Shown in pieces: positions 1 to 7,730 of a stretch of DNA of 64,000 nucleotides. Within the stretch, counting starts at the first letter, position 1, and every line of letters starts with the position of its first letter. The notes beneath the pieces are model-generated. The model saw only the letters and a program-made list of their open reading frames with translations. It searched no databases and was not told where the DNA came from. This stretch comes from Streptosporangium saharense (GTDB taxonomy: Bacteria; Actinomycetota; Actinomycetes; Streptosporangiales; Streptosporangiaceae): the NCBI RefSeq assembly GCF_014203715.1, contig NZ_JACHJP010000001.1, forward strand, positions 248,001 through 312,000, read 5' to 3'. The position numbers were made by a program, and so were the translations under genes.

Positions 1-75
1 CGACGCGCCCAAGCCGACACTCTTCACTCACGGCACCGGTACCCCCAACTCCTCACGCACGGCGCCGGGGCGCGG
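1..75 (-). repeat. Edge-truncated copy of a dispersed intergenic palindromic element
   Basis: Read on the minus strand, this stretch carries two copies of the lead-in module (GTGCGTGAGGAGT, then GGGGTACCGGTGCCGTG) followed by GGCTTGGGCGCGTCG, the left arm of the element seen whole near 1471, 2335 and 14219. The rest of the copy lies beyond the window edge. Orientation is opposite to the other three copies. Confidence 0.75.
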
Positions 76-161
76 AGCCAGGTTTCGATGGGCCCTTCCA
101 CGAGGGTTTTCCGGGGTGGCCCTGAGGCCGGGGGTGGGGTTTGCGTCGTTACGCTGGGGGC

Positions 162-1457
162 GTGAGCCTTACTGAGAAGTCCGAGGACCTGTTCGCCCGT
201 GCCCGCGAGATCGTCCCTGGAGGGGTGAACTCTCCCGTCCGCGCCTTCGGTGCCGTCGGTGGGACGCCCCGGTTCATGGCCTCGGGGCAGGGGCCGTACA
301 TCACGGACGTGGACGGCAACCGCTACGTCGATCTGGTCTGCTCCTGGGGGCCGATGATCCTCGGGCACCGGCACCCGGCCGTGGTCGAGGCCCTGCAGGA
401 CGCGCTCGCCGCCGGAACCTCGTTCGGTACGGCCACGCCCGGCGAGGTCGCGCTCGCCGAGGAGATCGTCTCCCGTGTCGCCCCGGTGGAGAAGGTCCGG
501 CTCGTCAGCTCGGGCACCGAGGCCACGATGTCCGCCGTACGGCTGGCACGGGGGTTCACCGGCCGGGCGAAGATCGTCAAGTTCGCCGGGTGCTACCACG
601 GCCACGTGGACGCGCTGCTCGCCTCCGCCGGGTCGGGACTGGTGACCTTCGGGCTGCCCGACACCCCCGGCGTCACCGGAGCGTCGGCCGCCGACACGGT
701 CGTGCTGCCCTACAACTCGGTCGAGGCCGTGACCGAGGCATTCCGGGAGTTCGGCGACGAGATCGCGTGTGTGATCACCGAGGCGTGCCCGGCCAACATG
801 GGCGTCGTTCCTCCGCTGGACGGCTTCAACGCCAAACTGCGTGAGCTGTGCACCGCCCACGGAGCCCTGCTGATCCTCGACGAGGTGCTCACCGGCTTCC
901 GGGTCACCGAGGCCGGGTGGTACGGCCACGACCCGGTCGAGGCCGACCTGATGACCTTCGGCAAGGTCATGGGCGGTGGCCTGCCCGCCGCGGCCTTCGG
1001 AGGACGTGCCGACGTGATGGCCAACCTCGCCCCCGAGGGGCCGGTCTACCAGGCGGGCACCCTGTCGGGGAACCCGCTGGCCTGCGCGGCGGGCCTGGCC
1101 ACGCTGCTCGCCTGCGACGAGGAGGTCTACGACCGGGTCGACGCCGCCGCCCTGATCATCGGCCGCGCCGCCTCCGACGCTCTGGCGGCGGCCGGGGTGC
1201 CGCACCGCCTGCAGCGCGCGGGCAGCCTGTTCTCCATCTTCTTCACCGAGGACCGGGTCGCCGACTTCGCCGGGGCGCAGAGCCAGAACACCGCCGCCTA
1301 CCGGGCGTTCTTCCACGGCATGCTCGACCAGGGCGTCTACCTGCCCCCTTCGGCCTACGAGGCGTGGTTCCTCTCCTCGGCCCACGACGACGAGGCCCTC
1401 TCCCAGGTAGCGGAAGCCCTCCCCACAGCCGCCAAAGCCGCCGCCCAAGCTTTCTGA
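162..1457 (+). CDS. hemL: Glutamate-1-semialdehyde 2,1-aminomutase
   Basis: Converts glutamate-1-semialdehyde to 5-aminolevulinate in the C5 tetrapyrrole pathway. It is a PLP enzyme of the class III aminotransferase fold, cytosolic, about 431 aa, the usual family length. Visible signatures are the N-terminal [11 protein letters not shown] motif, [10 protein letters not shown] phosphate-binding segment, [14 protein letters not shown] and the PLP lysine in TFGKVMGGG. The GTG at 162 is preferred because the protein then begins [14 protein letters not shown], as homologues do; a TTG at 141 would add seven residues. The gene supplies heme for the cytochrome c maturation genes 6 kb downstream, but it is not in their operon. 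Confidence 0.96.
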   Translation: MSLTEKSEDLFARAREIVPGGVNSPVRAFGAVGGTPRFMASGQGPYITDVDGNRYVDLVCSWGPMILGHRHPAVVEALQDALAAGTSFGTATPGEVALAEEIVSRVAPVEKVRLVSSGTEATMSAVRLARGFTGRAKIVKFAGCYHGHVDALLASAGSGLVTFGLPDTPGVTGASAADTVVLPYNSVEAVTEAFREFGDEIACVITEACPANMGVVPPLDGFNAKLRELCTAHGALLILDEVLTGFRVTEAGWYGHDPVEADLMTFGKVMGGGLPAAAFGGRADVMANLAPEGPVYQAGTLSGNPLACAAGLATLLACDEEVYDRVDAAALIIGRAASDALAAAGVPHRLQRAGSLFSIFFTEDRVADFAGAQSQNTAAYRAFFHGMLDQGVYLPPSAYEAWFLSSAHDDEALSQVAEALPTAAKAAAQAF

Positions 1458-1470
1458 CCATGAAGAACCC

Positions 1471-1590
1471 GGCTTGGGCGCGTCGGCGACTGGACTGAGG
1501 AGCGAGGGAGCGAAGCGGAGGAGCGACGAGGGAAGGAGCCGACCTGAGGCGCCCAAGCCCGCGCTGCCGAAGGTGGCGCAAAGGGGCGCG
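1471..1590 (+). repeat. Dispersed intergenic palindromic element, copy A
   Basis: The ends are an inverted repeat: GGCTTGGGCGC at 1471-1481 and GCGCCCAAGCC at 1549-1559, extended inwards by CGTCGGC/GCCGAC. The interior is a purine-rich run with GGAGCGA iterations (1497-1533). A third module (1560-1590) is a degraded form of the GC hairpin seen in copies B and C. The element fills the gap between convergent hemL and the Uma2 gene, so it could also act as a terminator there. Confidence 0.85.
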
Positions 1591-1591
1591 G

Positions 1592-2206
1592 CTAGTCGAT
1601 GGGGAAGGGGACCGGGACGGTCAGGTGGCCGTGGTGGATGCCGGTGAGGCCGTAGGCGCCGGTGGCGGGGTCGAGTTCGTAGACGTAGACGACGGCTTTG
1701 CCGTCGTTGTTCTCCACCCGCCAGAAGTGCCTGATGCCCGCCTCGGCGTACCGGAACGGCTTGGTCTTGCGGTCGCGGTCCTCTGACTCGGGAGAGACGA
1801 TCTCGACGACGAGACGCACTTCGTCGGGGGTGTAGAACGTCCGCTCGTCGTCGTCGGCCGCGACGGTGTCGATGACGACGATGTCGGGACAGGGACGTGT
1901 CCGATGCCCGAGCTTGACGTCCATCTGGTCCACCGCTGAGAGGGACTCCGGAGCCTGTTCGTCGAGCGCCGCAGTGAGGCGACGGATCATGCGCTGGTGG
2001 AAACGCTTCTGGGGGGACATGAAGACGAGGGCTCCATCGATGAGTTCGACGTGCTTGAAGAAGTCGGGCTCGCCGTTCGGTCCCTCTGCCGGAAGGTGGT
2101 CGAGGTCGTCGGCCTTCCACCCCCAGGGGGGCGGTGACGGCCAGTATTCGAGCGCGCTACTCACGGTGTTCACCGTAACGTCATCCTCGTCACCCGGTGT
2201 ACCCAT
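1592..2206 (-). CDS. Uma2 family (DUF820) endonuclease-like protein
   Basis: A 204-aa protein of the Uma2/DUF820 family, which has a PD-(D/E)xK restriction-endonuclease fold; members are abundant in Streptomyces-like genomes and their role is unknown. Visible signatures are the N-terminal region with VELIDGALVFMSP, CPDIVVID supplying the acidic residue, and VRLVVEIVSPES(E)DRDRKTKPFRYAEAGI, which holds the E..K catalytic pair and the hallmark Y-x-x-x-G-I. It stands alone between two copies of the dispersed repeat (1471 and 2335), convergent with hemL. Alternative GTG starts exist 9-11 codons in. Family assignment is firm; nuclease activity is inference. Confidence 0.88.
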   Translation of the reverse strand: MGTPGDEDDVTVNTVSSALEYWPSPPPWGWKADDLDHLPAEGPNGEPDFFKHVELIDGALVFMSPQKRFHQRMIRRLTAALDEQAPESLSAVDQMDVKLGHRTRPCPDIVVIDTVAADDDERTFYTPDEVRLVVEIVSPESEDRDRKTKPFRYAEAGIRHFWRVENNDGKAVVYVYELDPATGAYGLTGIHHGHLTVPVPFPID

Positions 2207-2298
2207 TCCAGATCATCTCCGTTGCCTTCCGCTCATTGTCTCCCGCCTCCCCGCCCCGAAGCCATAAACACGATGCGGACGCGCCAAGCCCCAAGTTC

Positions 2299-2454
2299 GG
2301 GTTTTGGGGTACCGGTGCCGTGCGTGAGGAGTTTGGCTTGGGCGCCGTCGGTTTCTGGACTGAGGAGTGACGGAGCGCAGCGGAGGAACGACGAGGGAAG
2401 AGACCGACGGCGCCCAAGCCCGCGGCGCCGTTAGGCGCCGCAAAGAGGCAGGGC
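2299..2454 (+). repeat. Dispersed intergenic palindromic element, copy B
   Basis: Lead-in GGTTTTGGGGTACCGGTGCC at 2299-2318 is followed by GTGCGTGAGGAGT. The core runs from GGCTTGGGCGCCGTCGG (2335) to its inverted partner CCGACGGCGCCCAAGCC ending at 2420. It encloses the same GGAGCGA-rich interior as copy A. A perfect hairpin follows: GCGGCGCC, loop GTTA, GGCGCCGC (2422-2441), then CAAAGAGGCAGGGC. It lies between the start of the Uma2 gene and the end of the dsbA-like gene. Confidence 0.88.
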
Positions 2455-2463
2455 AGCGGCGCA

Positions 2464-3243
2464 CTATGGCGCTGTAAGAATCTGATCAAGAGAAGCAGGG
2501 TCAGAGAGAAGTTCGTTGACCTGTTCCGCGGTGAGGTCCTTGCCGTTGAGGCGGAGGGTCGGGGTGCTGTTGACCTGTTGTTTCTGGGCGTATTCGGTGG
2601 CCTTGTCCACGTCGCCCGCCATCCCCATGCCGACGACGCACTTCTCGAACCCGGCGTCGTAGAAGCCGAGGTCACGGGCCCAGTTGAGCAGGTCCTTGTT
2701 CTCGAAGCCGTTCTGGCCCTCGACGGGCTGGTTGGCGTACAGCGTCTTGGCGTACGAGGCCCACTTGTCGGGCGGGGTGCACAGGGCCGCGTTGGCTCCG
2801 CGCCGGGAGACCGAGGGCACGGGTTCGGGGTGGTTGGGTGCCTTGAAGAGCTGGAACGGCCGGAAGATCACCTTGGCCCTGCCGTCCGCGGCGGCCTTGT
2901 AGATCGCGTCGCCCGCGCTGTCCTCAAGCTTCTTGCAGAAGGGGCACTGGAAGTCCTCGAAGATCTCCAGGGTGGGGGCGGTGACGCCCTCCTTGGCCAT
3001 GAGGATCGAGCCGTCCGCCTGGCGGGTGGTCGGGGCCAGCGGGCCGGTGTAGGCGACGGCCTTCTGGTCGCTCTGACCGGCGTTGTTCTGCACGACGACG
3101 ACCGTGACCACGACGACCGCCGCGGCGGCTATACCGCCCAGAACGCCCAGCAGCAGTTTCCGCTGCCTTTCACGGGCGGCCTGAAGTTTGCGTTCCTCGG
3201 CGATGCGCTCCCTGGCCGACTTCTGCCGGGCACTCTTGCTCAT
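2464..3243 (-). CDS. DsbA-family thiol oxidoreductase, membrane anchored
   Basis: Probably introduces disulfides into exported proteins. The 259-aa protein has a basic, coiled N-terminus, one membrane anchor (residues about 31-51, LLLGVLGGIAAAAVVVVTVVVV) and an extracytoplasmic thioredoxin/DsbA domain with the active site C100-P-F-C103. The cis-proline loop is visible as QVNSTPTLRLNG. The ATG at 3243 is favoured by AGGAG five bases upstream; GTG at 3246 is next to it. It lies 30 bp downstream of a VKOR gene on the same strand, the normal pairing in actinobacteria, in which VKOR reoxidises DsbA and passes electrons to menaquinone. This is the operon partner that defines its role. Confidence 0.92.
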   Translation of the reverse strand: MSKSARQKSARERIAEERKLQAARERQRKLLLGVLGGIAAAAVVVVTVVVVQNNAGQSDQKAVAYTGPLAPTTRQADGSILMAKEGVTAPTLEIFEDFQCPFCKKLEDSAGDAIYKAAADGRAKVIFRPFQLFKAPNHPEPVPSVSRRGANAALCTPPDKWASYAKTLYANQPVEGQNGFENKDLLNWARDLGFYDAGFEKCVVGMGMAGDVDKATEYAQKQQVNSTPTLRLNGKDLTAEQVNELLSDPASLDQILTAP

Positions 3244-3273
3244 CACGACTCCTCATCGATATCGCCACGGCGG

Positions 3274-3756
3274 TCAGGCCGTCTGGCCCACCCGTCGGTA
3301 TTCGTCAGCCACGACACATCCGAAAAGCGCCACGGTTATCACGTGTACGGCCGTGCACCACAGGCAGATCTTGCCGAGAACGAGCAGTTCCGCGCTCACC
3401 AGGTAGACCACGAAGAGCACCCCGACGATCACGCTGCCGAGCCGTACCCAGCGGATGAGGGGGGAGGCGGAACGCCAGGCCCACGGGGTGGTCAGCGCCG
3501 TGATCGCGGCGAAGAACAGCAGGCCGAGCATGGGGACCGGAATGCCCATCAGTTCGGAGTAGCTGCTCGACGTCACGGAGGCGCAGTCGATCGTGGAGTT
3601 CTCCGCGCACACGAGACGGATCGCGGTGTCGTAGTGGGCGAGGGTCAGGTAGGCCGAGATCGCCAGGCCCACGACGCTCAGCAGGAGGGTCGTGACAAGG
3701 AGCCAACGCGGCTGCTCCGGTGCTCGGCCGGAGCGCGGGTGGACGTCTGTGGCCAT
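3274..3756 (-). CDS. Vitamin K epoxide reductase (VKOR) family protein
   Basis: A four-helix quinone-coupled oxidoreductase, 160 aa, in the plasma membrane. It takes electrons from the DsbA-like partner immediately downstream and reduces menaquinone. Both cysteine pairs of the family are visible: the loop pair C50/C58 after the first helix, and the CxxC pair C131-L-W-C134 at the start of the last helix. The conserved serine/threonine cluster sits between them. The reading frame is open far upstream to 4311, but homology starts at MATDVHP (ATG at 3756), preceded by AGGAAA. Confidence 0.93.
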   Translation of the reverse strand: MATDVHPRSGRAPEQPRWLLVTTLLLSVVGLAISAYLTLAHYDTAIRLVCAENSTIDCASVTSSSYSELMGIPVPMLGLLFFAAITALTTPWAWRSASPLIRWVRLGSVIVGVLFVVYLVSAELLVLGKICLWCTAVHVITVALFGCVVADEYRRVGQTA

Positions 3757-4123
3757 GGGGTTTCCTTCGTACGGCCCCGCTCTTGCGCCGTGGGGGAGAG
3801 GCGTGGCGATGCTAGAACAAAGGGCGTAAGAGGGTGGTAAGGGGCTTGGTACTGCCTTTTTGTGGGTCAGGTCTGAGCGACGATAGCCGGGGCCGCTTTC
3901 CTGAAATAGGGGACAAAGTCCCTCGAAAGGATTGGCCGTTGCTTTCCTGGGGCCGACATGGGCCGGGGAGGGCGGACGGGTAGCCTGAGGGAGTCGGTTG
4001 TGAGGCCGTTCCAACAGCGGATGAGGGCCGCGCGTGTGCCGACGTGGTGCCATGGGCGACCTACGATGATCATCGGCGATCCGTGGTAGACAGTCGTCCT
4101 CCGGACCGATCATCGTCCCCCGA
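3757..4123. other. Intergenic region between divergent VKOR and zinc-ribbon genes
   Basis: No gene is supported in these 367 bases. The one distinct structure is the perfect palindrome GGGACAAAGTCCC at 3910-3922, a possible regulator site between the divergent promoters. I could not place convincing -35/-10 boxes. Confidence 0.4.
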
Positions 4124-4135
4124 TTGGAAAAGCCC

Positions 4136-4441
4136 GTGACCGAACGAGGAACGTATGTGCTGGGCATCCCCACCGCCGCGGGCGGCAAGGTGGTGTTGCC
4201 TTTCCTGACGGGGGAGCAGGCGGAGCGGATCAAGGCGGCGTTCGAGGACGTCGCCGAGGCCGCGGCCCACGTGAAGGAGAAGCCGATGGGAGCGACGCGC
4301 CCCTGTGGCAACTGCGGAGGAAACGGCCACTACTACGAGACCCGCGAGACCAGGACCGCCGCGGGCGGGACGGTGGTGACCCAGGTCGAGATCACCTGCC
4401 GTCCCTGCAAGGGAAGTGGACAGGTCAGCGTGAAGGCCTGA
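4136..4441 (+). CDS. Small protein with DnaJ-like CxxCxGxG zinc ribbon
   Basis: About 101 aa. The N-terminal half is a short alpha/beta segment containing VLPFLTGEQAERIKAAFEDVAEAAAH. The C-terminal half has two CxxCxGxG knuckles, CGNCGGNG and CRPCKGSG, separated by about 30 residues, the spacing of one DnaJ-type zinc centre. There is no J domain and no membrane segment, so it may bind zinc and a partner protein or nucleic acid. GTG at 4136 is preferred over TTG at 4124 because GGAAAA lies just upstream. It stands alone between the VKOR-DsbA pair (divergent) and the LysR gene. Function unknown. Confidence 0.7.
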   Translation: MTERGTYVLGIPTAAGGKVVLPFLTGEQAERIKAAFEDVAEAAAHVKEKPMGATRPCGNCGGNGHYYETRETRTAAGGTVVTQVEITCRPCKGSGQVSVKA

Positions 4442-4552
4442 GGTCCCCACAGCCGTGCCCCGTGGCTCGAAAGGTGCGCGGGCGAAGGCGATGGGCCGGG
4501 CGGGACGAAGACGTGATGGATTCGGTGACTTTCGTCCCTGTTTGTGCCTTTT

Positions 4553-4563
4553 CTTTAGTAAAG
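4553..4563. promoter_or_regulatory. Possible LysR autoregulatory site
   Basis: CTTTAGTAAAG is a perfect inverted repeat (five-base arms around a central G), 37 bp upstream of the LysR start in an otherwise GC-rich sequence. LysR proteins usually bind T-N11-A dyads near their own promoters; assignment here is by position only. Confidence 0.3.
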
Positions 4564-4599
4564 GGAGCTTTCTGGACTATGGGCGTTTAGAGTTACTAC

Positions 4600-5544
4600 A
4601 TGTTGGATCTCAACCGCCTCAAGGCCCTGCATGCCGTGGCCGTGTACGGATCGGTCGGCGCGGCGGCCGACGCCCTCATGGTGACCCCGTCCGCCGTGTC
4701 GCAGCAGCTCGCCAAGCTCGAACGCGAGACCGGGGCGACGCTGCTCGAACGCAACGGGCGCGGGGTCCGGCTGACCGACGCGGCCGGGCTGCTCGCCGAC
4801 CACGCCGAGCGCATCCTCGCGCTGGTCGAGACCGCGGAGGCCGACTTCGAGGCGCTGCGGGGAGCCGTCGTCGGCAGGTTGAGCATCGGAGCGTTCCCGA
4901 CGGCGGCCCGGGGGCTGCTGCCCGCCGCCCTGGCCCACCTGCAACGGCGCCACCCCGACCTCAGGCTCCAACTGCACGAGCGCGAGCCGGAACGCCAGCT
5001 CCGCGAGGTGAGCAGGGGCGAGCTGGACCTCGCTGTCGTCCAGGACTGGATGAACCGGCCGCTTGCCGTCCCCGAGGGACTGTCCAGGGCGATGCTCTTC
5101 GACGACGTGGCCGACGCGATCCTGCCCTCCTGCCACCCGCTGGCCGACCGGCAGGAGATCGAGCTGTCCGAACTGTCCGGCGAGCGGTGGATCAGCTCCT
5201 CGCCCGGCACGATCTGCCACGACTGGCTCGTCTACACGCTGCGTTCCGCCGAGCTCGAACCCGACATCGCCTGCATGGCCGACGAGTATCCAACCCACCT
5301 CGCCCTCGTCGCGGCCGGTCAGGGCTGCGCGATCATCCCGCGTCTCGGCCGTGACTTCGTGCCCGCCGGGGTGCGGATCGTCCCGCTCAGGCCGCGTCCC
5401 ATCAGGAAGATCTACGCGCTCTGGCGTACCGACGCGGCCCGCCGCCCGGCGATCAGGGCCGCCGTCGAGGCGCTGCGGATCGCCGCCGAGCCCCACCAGC
5501 CCGCGGGTACGGCCGAGCCGGTCAGGGAGCCCGTCGAGGGATGA
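4600..5544 (+). CDS. LysR family transcriptional regulator
   Basis: A 314-aa regulator. An N-terminal winged helix-turn-helix (residues about 1-60, with GSVGAAADALMVTPSAVSQQLAKLE) is followed by a LysR substrate-binding domain (about 90-295), including GRLSIGAFPTAARGLLP and the typical AAGQGCAIIPRLG near the C-terminus. Length is normal. There is no clear Shine-Dalgarno sequence before the ATG. No divergently transcribed target gene is adjacent: the zinc-ribbon gene upstream points the same way and the phosphatase downstream has its own gap of 185 bp. The ligand cannot be predicted. Confidence 0.92.
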   Translation: MLDLNRLKALHAVAVYGSVGAAADALMVTPSAVSQQLAKLERETGATLLERNGRGVRLTDAAGLLADHAERILALVETAEADFEALRGAVVGRLSIGAFPTAARGLLPAALAHLQRRHPDLRLQLHEREPERQLREVSRGELDLAVVQDWMNRPLAVPEGLSRAMLFDDVADAILPSCHPLADRQEIELSELSGERWISSSPGTICHDWLVYTLRSAELEPDIACMADEYPTHLALVAAGQGCAIIPRLGRDFVPAGVRIVPLRPRPIRKIYALWRTDAARRPAIRAAVEALRIAAEPHQPAGTAEPVREPVEG

Positions 5545-5729
5545 CGCACGCGGGCCGGGATCGGCCACGGATGGGCCGTGGAACGGTGAGATCCTGCACG
5601 GAACACCGGAAAACGCCGCGAAACCCGGAAGTCGACCCCCTCCGACGCTGGCGTCGCCCGTGTGGCACGGCCACACTGGTCCATCTATGCGCCCTATTCA
5701 TCCATACCTGTCGGTAGGCTGGCGGCACC

Positions 5730-6368
5730 ATGGCTGAGACGACCGTCGTTCACCTCCTGCGCCACGGTGAGGTGCACAATCCCGCGAACATCCTGTACGG
5801 CAGGCTGCCCGGCTACCACCTGTCGGAGACGGGAAAGCAGATGGCCGAGATGGTCGCCAAGTCCGTCGCGGGACGCGACATCACGGCCCTGTTCTCCTCT
5901 CCTCTTGAGCGGGCGCAGGAGACCGTGGCCCCGATCGCCTCGTCCTTCGGCCTTGAGCCCACCCTGGACGAGCGCCTCATCGAGGCGGAGAACATCTTCG
6001 AGGGCTTCTCGGTCGCCGGGGGCAACGGGGTCTTCCGCAGCCCGCGTCACTACCGCCACCTGTGGAACCCGCTGCGTCCCTCCTGGGGGGAGCGCTACAC
6101 CGACGTCGTGCGGCGGATGAAGAGCGTGATCGACACCGCCAGAGACGCGGCGCGCGGGCACGAGGCGGTGCTGGTCAGCCACCAGTTGCCGATCTGGATC
6201 ATCCGGCTCGCGGCCGAGGGCAGGCGGCTGCCGCACGACCCCAGGCGCAGGCAGTGCGCGTTGGCCAGCCTCACGAGTTTCTCCTTCGAGGGGAACCGGT
6301 TGGTCAGCGTCGGATACAGCGAACCCGCGGGCGCGCTCGTCAGGCGCCCTGCCGTACCGGGCGCCTGA
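5730..6368 (+). CDS. Histidine phosphatase family protein (phosphoglycerate mutase-like)
   Basis: A 212-aa cytosolic hydrolase of the histidine phosphatase superfamily. The catalytic RHGE box is at the N-terminus (LLRHGEVHNP), the downstream arginine lies in SSPLERAQETV, and the second histidine is in VLVSHQLPIWIIR. It lacks the mutase insert, so a phosphatase acting on a small phosphorylated metabolite is more likely than glycolytic mutase activity. The ATG follows a TAGGCT hexamer (5715-5720) by nine bases with no Shine-Dalgarno sequence, suggesting a short-leader or leaderless transcript. The gene precedes the cytochrome c maturation operon in the same orientation, a common actinobacterial neighbourhood. 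Confidence 0.88.
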   Translation: MAETTVVHLLRHGEVHNPANILYGRLPGYHLSETGKQMAEMVAKSVAGRDITALFSSPLERAQETVAPIASSFGLEPTLDERLIEAENIFEGFSVAGGNGVFRSPRHYRHLWNPLRPSWGERYTDVVRRMKSVIDTARDAARGHEAVLVSHQLPIWIIRLAAEGRRLPHDPRRRQCALASLTSFSFEGNRLVSVGYSEPAGALVRRPAVPGA

Positions 6369-6373
6369 CCGCG

Positions 6374-6397
6374 CCGGTAGAGTGACTGCTCTACCGG
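6374..6397. terminator. Hairpin between phosphatase gene and cytochrome c maturation operon
   Basis: Perfect inverted repeat CCGGTAGAG / CTCTACCGG with a six-base loop TGACTG, six bases after the phosphatase stop and 28 bases before the next start. No U tract follows, so it may be an actinobacterial I-shaped terminator or a regulatory dyad. Confidence 0.5.
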
Positions 6398-6424
6398 TTG
6401 TAGTACAGGAAGACTCAGCCCCTG

Positions 6425-7006
6425 ATGCGCGCAAAACCCTTCGCCGCCGTGCTGCTCGTGGCCGTGTCACTCGTCACAGTGGCCGGATGCGCCGGTAACC
6501 AGGGATCCCAGCCGCAGAGCGGGGACACCCGGTTCATCCCGGGAGACGGCAAGATCGTGGTGTTCGAGGCCGCCGACCGTAAGCCCGCGCCCGCCGTCGA
6601 GGGCGAGACCCTCGACGGTGCGACCGCCTCCCTCGGCGCGCACAAGGGCAAGGTCGTCGTGCTGAACTTCTGGGCCGCCTGGTGCGCGCCCTGCCGTGCC
6701 GAGGCGCCGGTGCTCAAGGACATCGCCGCCAAGACCAAGGCGGCGGGCGTGGAGTTCCTCGGCATCGACTTCAAGGACCGCAAGGCCGAGGCCCTGGCCT
6801 TCGAACGCAGCCAGCAGAGCGGCTACCCCAGCATCTTCGACCAGCCGGGCCGGATCGCGCTGGCCTTCCACGGCACCGTGCCTCCCGCCGCGATCCCCTC
6901 GACGCTGGTCATCGACCGTCAGGGCCGGATCGCGGCCCGCGCCCTCGGCGCCGTCAAGTACAACGACCTGCTCAGCGTGGTGACCAAGGTCGGCGATGAA
7001 CGCTGA
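6425..7006 (+). CDS. TlpA/ResA-like thioredoxin lipoprotein
   Basis: An extracytoplasmic thiol-disulfide reductase, 193 aa, that probably reduces apocytochrome c cysteines before heme attachment. The signal peptide ends in a lipobox, VAGC22, so it should be a membrane-anchored lipoprotein. The thioredoxin domain has the active site W86-C87-A-P-C90, and the cis-proline region reads [10 protein letters not shown]. It is first of four genes (with ccdA, resB and ccsB) that overlap or abut, the standard System II operon. CcdA presumably supplies its electrons. The start is ATG after a short leader; 11 bp at the 3' end overlap ccdA. Confidence 0.92.
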   Translation: MRAKPFAAVLLVAVSLVTVAGCAGNQGSQPQSGDTRFIPGDGKIVVFEAADRKPAPAVEGETLDGATASLGAHKGKVVVLNFWAAWCAPCRAEAPVLKDIAAKTKAAGVEFLGIDFKDRKAEALAFERSQQSGYPSIFDQPGRIALAFHGTVPPAAIPSTLVIDRQGRIAARALGAVKYNDLLSVVTKVGDER

Positions 7007-7730
7007 CCTGACCGCGACGGTCGCGAGTGGATCACTGCTGCTGGCGTTGCCGATCGCGGTCGCCGCGGGTCTGGTCTCCTTCCTGTCGCCGTGCGTGCTG
7101 CCGCTGGTGCCCGGCTACCTGTCGTACGTGACGGGGATGAGCGGCGACCCGCGCCGCGGCCGGATGGTCGCGGGCACCGGGCTGTTCGTCCTTGGCTTCG
7201 CGGTGGTCTTCGTGGCGGGCGGAGCGATCTTCGGCAGCCTCGGCGAGGCGCTGATCACCAACACCGCGGTCATCACGCGGGTGCTCGGCGCGCTGACGAT
7301 CGTGCTCGGCCTGGCGTTCATGGGGGTGATTCCCGGCCTCCAGCGTGACCTGCGCATCCACCGGGTCCCGGCCGCCGGGCTGGCCGGGGCGCCGCTGCTC
7401 GGCGTGGTCTTCGGCCTCGGCTGGACCCCGTGCATCGGCCCCACCCTCGGCGCCGTACTCACCCTCGGCCTCACCGAGGGCAGCGCGGGCAGGGGAGCGC
7501 TGCTCGCCTTCGCCTATGCTCTCGGTCTCGGACTGCCCTTCCTGGTGGCCGGACTGGCATACCGTAGGGCACTGCACACGTTCAAGGCGGTTCGCCGCCA
7601 TTCGCAGCTGATCACCCGGATCGGCGGGGCCATGCTGGTCACCGTCGGCCTGCTGCTCGTCACGGGACTCTGGGGAGAGCTCGTCGCGATCATGCAGGGG
7701 TGGATCGGCGGATTCGAGCCGGTGATCTGA
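6996..7730 (+). CDS. ccdA: Cytochrome c biogenesis protein CcdA
   Basis: A six-helix membrane protein, 244 aa, that carries reducing equivalents from cytoplasmic thioredoxin across the membrane to the TlpA-like lipoprotein encoded just upstream. The two redox cysteines sit in the family motifs [12 protein letters not shown] and [11 protein letters not shown]. Hydrophobic helices fill nearly the whole length. The start overlaps the end of the previous gene by 11 bp and the stop overlaps the resB start (TGATG), implying translational coupling. Confidence 0.95.
   Translation: MNADLTATVASGSLLLALPIAVAAGLVSFLSPCVLPLVPGYLSYVTGMSGDPRRGRMVAGTGLFVLGFAVVFVAGGAIFGSLGEALITNTAVITRVLGALTIVLGLAFMGVIPGLQRDLRIHRVPAAGLAGAPLLGVVFGLGWTPCIGPTLGAVLTLGLTEGSAGRGALLAFAYALGLGLPFLVAGLAYRRALHTFKAVRRHSQLITRIGGAMLVTVGLLLVTGLWGELVAIMQGWIGGFEPVI

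Noticed and set aside
24-2120. A 698-codon open frame on the minus strand across hemL and the Uma2 gene
   Set aside because: Antisense to hemL, out of frame with the Uma2 gene, and passing through an intergenic repeat; composition is that of a shadow frame.
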